Part shown: positions 59,397 to 64,000 of the stretch, piece by piece
How the letters are laid out: each line of letters starts with the position of its first letter
How positions within the stretch are numbered: position 1 is the stretch's first letter
Translations under genes and position numbers: made by a program
The notes under the pieces: generated by a model
Told to the model about the DNA's origin: nothing
Database searches by the model: none
The model's input: the letters and a program-made list of their open reading frames with translations, nothing else
Source: Podocnemis expansa
Lineage: Eukaryota > Chordata > Testudines > Podocnemididae
Assembly: GCA_007922195.1 (NCBI GenBank)
Contig: ML682005.1
Location: forward strand, 42,761,957-42,825,956
DNA: 64,000 nt
Direction: 5' to 3'

Positions 59397-60043
59397 CAGA
59401 GGTGTCACTGGGGGGGGGGCAATGGACCTGGGGCACGGGCTTAGCCTCTGCCCCCTGGGGAGAGGCCCCACCCCCTGGCCAGGGATAGGGCCGGGGGAGG
59501 CCACGCAGCCACGAGTGGCTAGGCCGCAGCACAGCACTGCCAGGAGTGACAAGGGGAGGCCAGGCCCCTGATCCCAGGATGGGGACGGGGTCACCGCGGC
59601 CAGGCCCCAGATCCCCAGCAAAGGACAGGACTGCCGCCGCCATGGGCAGCTGCCTGCCCGGGCCCTGGATTCCCGGCTGGGGATGGGGCACCATGGCCGC
59701 AGGCGGCCAGCTGGGCCCCGGATCCCCTGGCCAGGGATTGGGGGCCTGGCCGCCTGCTGCCGCGGGCGTGGGCGCGGGCCTTGCTTCCAGCGGCCGCTTC
59801 TGGCTGCACCGCGGCCGAGCCGCTCGCGGCGGTGTGGCCTCCCCTGGTCCTATCCCTGGCCAGGGGTGGGGCCTGCCGGGCAGCCAGCCAGGCCCCAGAT
59901 ACCCAGCCAGGGATGGCAGTGCTGCCACAGCCGGCTGGGGATCGGGCCCCGGATCCCCAGCCCAATTGGGCCAGAGATCCTGGGCACCAGCGTTGGGACC
60001 AGGGGCACGTGCCCCGGTGTGCCCAATGCTAGCGACGCCACTG
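59397..60043. mobile_element. GC-rich hAT-type element with perfect 8-bp TSD
   Basis: Ends CAGAGGTGTCACTGG and, reversed, CAGTGGCGTCGCTAG, flanked by identical CCCCTAGC at 59389-59396 and 60044-60051. The interior is a run of degenerate GC-rich units (CCCCGGATCCCC, GGCCAGGGATxGGGG). The 332-codon reverse frame (59392-60390) crosses the element into flanking DNA and is low-complexity Pro/Gly/Ala/Arg. No transposase. Confidence 0.87.
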
Positions 60044-60051
60044 CCCCTAGC

Positions 60052-61019
60052 ATCCTTTCTGCTTGGATAGGGAAGCATCACCCTCTCTCCTCCCACTGAA
60101 GAAGGGGAGGGGTCACCACTACACATGAGGGGTAATGTCTCAGCACCTCCTGTATCCCTCATCCTCTGTGAAGGCCCAGCTAACTTAGCCCCCTGCAGCG
60201 GCATGAACTTTGTCCCAGTCCTGAGCATTGTGAAGGCCCATCCTCCTCTGCAGCCCAGTGCCCCATGGTCTGGCGCTGCCCTCAGTATGCCACTGCAGCT
60301 GTGCAGATGATGTAGCTGGGTAGGACTTAACTGGATTGTGTTTGAGTGTGCGTCTGGGCAGGGATAGAGATGAGGAGGGGCTATGTGCAAGGAAATGGGG
60401 AAGGGTAGGAGGTAGAACCACAGCAGTAGCCTGGCTAATACAAAGAGAGAGGTGCTGATGGAAGAACACCTCAGAGTTTCTCCTCAGATGGTGCAGCTAG
60501 ACACCGTCCCACATACAAAGTGCAGTCTAAAGCCTCCGTCTAGCTGTTAGTTTCTTATTCAGATATGGGTTCTTATTCTCATTTTCTGCTGTACACACTT
60601 CTGGGCTTTTAACGGGTCCTGAAAATGATTATAAATGTAATTTATGCTCCTTTTAAGGCCTCTATGCACTTCCTAGCAATGTGGAGCAGCTTCTGTGTAA
60701 ATGTGAATAAGCCCCAGGCTTTTTACATTGTGAAGGTTCTAGGTGTTCTGGCAGACTTGCGGAGCAAGAATTTCAGTGAGCACTTCATATTTATTTCTTG
60801 ACAAATGGTAAGAGGTAACCTGCATTGCAATAATGAGATTTGAGATTTTTTGCCTCACTTTTTCCGGGTTGTAAATATCCCTTCAGGGATCAAATGTAAC
60901 ATTCAAGGTCACACAGAGAAAACTATATTTATTTTTGACACATTACAAAAAATGCTTTGGAGGCTATTTTACATTTTGTAATTGCAAAAATCAAAGCCCC
61001 TGAGGTGCTCATCTTCTTC
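60052..61019. other. unique sequence, nothing recognised
   Basis: No repeat or gene recognised past the hAT element. Confidence 0.4.
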
Positions 61020-61700
61020 AGGTGTTTCTGAGGTTTTTTACAATCTGTATTTGCATTTTTCCTCACAAACATAGCATACAGTGAATATTTTAAAGATGTG
61101 ACTTATTACTGTAAAATTAGTGGTAAAGCTACATTTTAAAACAACATATTGAAAGTCTTTCACTTGAAAAATCACCTTTTCTTTATGACATTTTCTGTTA
61201 TTCTGCTTGTCAGCCTTTCTAATGTTTAGTGCTCCCTCTGTATTCTTATAAGTGGGTTTTATTGCAAAAAAGTCTAATCAATATGCAAATTAAGTAATTA
61301 TTTGGTGAATATTAACCTTTTTTGTTCCCTGCACAATAATAAACATGTCTTTTACATTCTCTCTGCATTTTTGGAGGTGGTGTAGCAATTAAAATACATT
61401 TAAAGAACCCTTATTTACATGCAAATTGTCAAGATGAAAGAGACTATTAGGATATGCAAAATAATGTGGTTTTCAATTTCATAGATATTTGCTATTAGTA
61501 TAAATATCTTCCAAAATAATTTAATTCTGACATATGTTATTGGAGATACTGGTTGTAATTTCTGAATTAGATGACTTTTAAGTTCAAGGTACTTTTTGTT
61601 TTGTTGGTATTTTTGTTCTTTAATTCTTAGGTAAATCAGAAAGATTTCATCTGTATGAGGTTAATCAAGTTGCCTGTGAATAATGTATATCGTTCATATT
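61020..61700. promoter_or_regulatory. candidate conserved non-coding element with octamers
   Basis: AT-rich and free of repeat signatures. Three perfect POU octamers: ATTTGCAT at 61049-61056, ATGCAAAT at 61283-61290 (followed by TAAGTAATTA) and ATGCAAAT at 61419-61426, plus a near match ATGCAAAA at 61454-61461. TAAT cores surround them. Clustering of octamer and homeodomain sites is common in vertebrate developmental enhancers. Function is inferred only. Confidence 0.35.
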
Positions 61701-62682
61701 GTTTTCTGTCAGATAACATCCTAGTAAGGAATTGTTCATTTTCCAGAGTGCAAAAAGGTCTGGTGTTTACTTGGTATGACTGAATACTATTAATTGAATG
61801 TATTGATAAACTCTACCTTTTTTATTCATTAAATTATTCAATTAATCATTTTCACTCAGAATAATAAAGCTGCCACAGATGCTGGTTTGTAGCAGTCCTT
61901 AGCTTGGCAAAACAGATTCTCCCTAATCTCCTTTTGTCAGATTACAGCCAGCATTTTACTGTTGTTCACAGATCAAATACATCTATTTTATTCAATTGAA
62001 AAATAGACGTTTAAATTTTCTTTATTTCTCAGAACCCGTTCTGCGCAATGGAAGTTTATTGTGGAAATACATCTTCTTTGAAGATGATTGGAGAAAATGG
62101 GGTATGATTCAATTTTCATTGAAGTCCTTGGGAGTCTTTCCACCATGTTGGGGCTGTGTCCTTGTTGCACCTCATCTGGATAAAGCCAAATTCACTTTTA
62201 AAATCTTGCCAAATTTGATATATATTCCAATCTGCAGTTTAAAAACATTTGCGAATAATGGCGGAATTAAGGCAGAAACAGCCTTCCTACTTAAGGCCTT
62301 GCCTCCTCAAGGATCTTCAAATCAGTATTTTGCTTAAAAGATATCTTTCCAATAAAGTCCTCATGGACAGTCAGGTTACTTGGTAAGACAATTCAGCTCA
62401 CCCCTACCACTATCCATTTCTGACCTAAACTACCCAGGAAAGTACAGGATGGTTGAGGAATGAGGTGGATGCATTGCACTGAATGCTTCAACATCTCTTT
62501 GTACATATGAAGGCAGTGTGCCTTTCATCATTCATCAGGAAAATTTTAATAAACTGCCATTGGTTGCTTTACCATAGAGGAAGAAATTTTCATTTAGGGG
62601 TCAGAATTCCCTTCCAGAAGCTTATAATTCAGGAATCAGAAGACAGACAGAATCCCATAGACAGCCAGTGATGCTGGTGATC
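61701..62682. other. unique sequence, nothing recognised
   Basis: No recognised repeat. The plus frame at 61996-62337 (113 codons) has no recognisable protein features. Confidence 0.4.
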
Positions 62683-62690
62683 AGCTAGAA

Positions 62691-62897
62691 AAGTGGTTCC
62701 CAATATTTTCTCTGCTGTGGCACACCTTGCTACCTTTGATTAATTTGTATAACACTATATAGTTTCCAAATAAACTCATGAATATTCATGAGCCAATGAG
62801 ACAATCCAGAGATCTTTGAGTAGTTTCTTTGAGTAGCACATATGCTCAGGCCTGATGACACATCTGTGTGCCGTTGCACACTGGTTGGGAAACACTG
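62691..62897 (+). mobile_element. hAT-type MITE, complete, with perfect 8-bp TSD
   Basis: Left end AAGTGGTTCCCAAT and, reversed, right end CAGTGTTTCCCAACC, flanked by identical AGCTAGAA (62683-62690, 62898-62905). Centre CTCATGAATATTCATGAGCC is a palindrome. Reference copy for the fragments at 1-110 and 22316-22825. Confidence 0.9.
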
Positions 62898-62905
62898 AGC
62901 TAGAA

Positions 62906-63179
62906 TGCAATCAGTCAGGTCGGAGGACAAAGGCTAGAATTAAAACTAAAGGGTATTATATGCTATTTGCATTACACTATCATAAACTTATGTGGGCCAA
63001 ACATTGAATTCAATGAATTGATGTGAGGATAGGGTCATTTTTTTCAGAATAGTAAACAGAGGCTGTGTTGTGATGAATCAGCTGAAAATAAAAAGATAAA
63101 AACCTATCAGTGTTGGGACTGAGAAAAGGAATTCACAGGGATCAGGAAACAGTTTATTTTACATTGCTCTGTTAGAAGG
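62906..63179. other. unique sequence
   Basis: Nothing recognised. Confidence 0.4.
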
Positions 63180-63271
63180 CAAGGCTTGCCCTTTACCTTC
63201 CATCTGGATAGGGAGGGGTGGGATGTTCTCCCACAAAAGCCCATACAGTAAATAAATATGTTAGCCTTTAA
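63180..63271 (-). mobile_element. foldback-family fragment, host of a MITE
   Basis: TTCTCCCACAAAAGCCCATACAG, TAAATAAATATGTTAGCCTTTAA: the right arm of the foldback family, cut at the TTTAA of GTCTTTAA by the next element. Confidence 0.7.
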
Positions 63272-64000
63272 GGCTGTGTCCACATGAGCGTTTTATTTCA
63301 AAAAAACAGCCGTTGTTTTGAAATAAAACTTGCCATGTCCAGACGTTTTCTTATTTTGAAATAAGCGAGGTCATTTTGATACTATAAAACCTAGTTTTGT
63401 ATTGAAATCAGGGTTATTTTGAAACTGTGCTTTCGAAATAACCCTGTCTGGCTGTGTTATATCGATATGTCACCATATCGATATAACAGTGGACTTTCTT
63501 CCCAGGGTGCTATGCAGGTGCCCCAGCCGTCTTGGCCTGCTGCTTTCCCTTGCCGGGAGTAGGGGGAGTTAGGTGCCCCAGCCCGCTTTGTCCCCCCCTG
63601 CCCTCAGCAAAGGGAAGCGGCAGGCCAAGCCGGCTGGGGCGCCCGCTCCCCGTTGCCCCTGAGAAGGGGAAGCAGTGGGGGAAGCCCACTGCTCCCCCTT
63701 GGCCCCACGCACTAGGGGGTGGCAGGTGCCAAGCCAGCTTGGCTGGCTGCTCTGCTCCCTAGTGGGGTGGCGGGGGCACCCCATTCTTCCATTCCCTGGC
63801 TGCCTGGAAGCGGTGAGGGAACGTGCAGGCTGAGGCTCCCCTGGACGCTTGTGAGCGGCGGGGTGGGGGTGCCATTTCCCCAGCCTCTCGCAGGCTGCCA
63901 TGTTGCCACACCTCCCAGGGTGCCCTTCTCTCGGAATTGAAATAGCATGTCCATACACAGGGCATGCTATTTTGATTGGAGGGGCTTGACTTATTTTGAA
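63272..64000 (+). mobile_element. palindromic MITE with GC-rich core, truncated by window edge
   Basis: Starts GGCTGTGTCCACATGAG after TAA. Outer TTCGAA-type words (TTATTTTGAAATAAG, GCTTTCGAAATAACC) and ATATCGATATG palindromes. GC core about 63500-63930. The cassette GAATTGAAATAGCATGTCC (63934-63952) followed by GGGCATGCTATTTTGAT matches 53152-53192. Frames of 73-129 codons on both strands in the core are not genes. Confidence 0.82.

Noticed and set aside
59392..60390. 332-codon reverse-strand open frame and overlapping plus-strand frames
   Set aside because: Pro/Gly/Ala/Arg-rich low complexity, crosses hAT element boundaries, and both strands are open. A by-product of GC-rich tandem sequence.
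61996..62337. 113-codon frame
   Set aside because: No recognisable motif and AT-rich codon use like the background; not supported as an exon.
63532..63965. Frames of 68-129 codons on both strands
   Set aside because: GC core of the truncated MITE at the right edge.

Overview
This window looks like gene-desert or intronic DNA from a turtle (Testudines). It is AT-rich with heavy CpG decay, and it is packed with CR1 retroposons, MIR-type SINEs, hAT-type MITEs and turtle-style foldback repeats (ends like TGTTAGTCTAG and CTCCTTGTTTT). The species cannot be named from sequence alone. I see no intact protein-coding gene, tRNA, rRNA, CRISPR array or bacterial-style operon. The open frames are short, or lie antisense to one another inside GC-rich repeat cores.

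Layout. 1-11 kb: hAT MITE fragment, GC-rich repeat, a palindromic MITE with a 51-bp minisatellite core, a near-perfect foldback (about 365-bp arms), CR1 3' ends, and a CR1 split by a solo LTR. 11-17 kb: the most nested zone, a foldback repeat holding a TTA-flanked MITE that itself holds two further elements, then two MITEs each split by a hAT MITE. 17-27 kb: mostly unique sequence with scattered hAT MITEs and one MIR. 27-33 kb: a 1035-bp solo LTR, two GTCGAC-type palindromic MITEs, a CR1 fragment and a TTCGAA-type MITE. 34-42 kb: a reverse CR1 fragment, a duplicated AT-rich segment, and a 3.4-kb CR1 with decayed endonuclease and reverse transcriptase split by a hAT element. 42-56 kb: a full-length foldback repeat, MIRs, three TTCGAA-type MITEs (one nested in a foldback repeat), a short coding-like relic and a solo LTR. 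56-64 kb: unique AT-rich sequence, a palindromic MITE abutting a GC-rich hAT element with a perfect 8-bp duplication, a candidate regulatory element with three octamer motifs, a hAT MITE, and a truncated TTCGAA MITE at the right edge.

The most striking signal is a set of MITEs with ends like GGGTATGTCTACAC whose interiors are built from iterated 14-bp palindromes of one plan, TTA-NN-TCGA-NN-TAA, with the NN pair differing between and within copies. They often lie between 3-bp duplications (TTA, TAT, ATA, GAA), and three of them sit inside the same stretch of the foldback repeat family. The foldback family itself has 8-14 bp duplications and, in one copy, a T-rich end. That is unlike a classical DNA transposon, and its mobility mechanism deserves checking.
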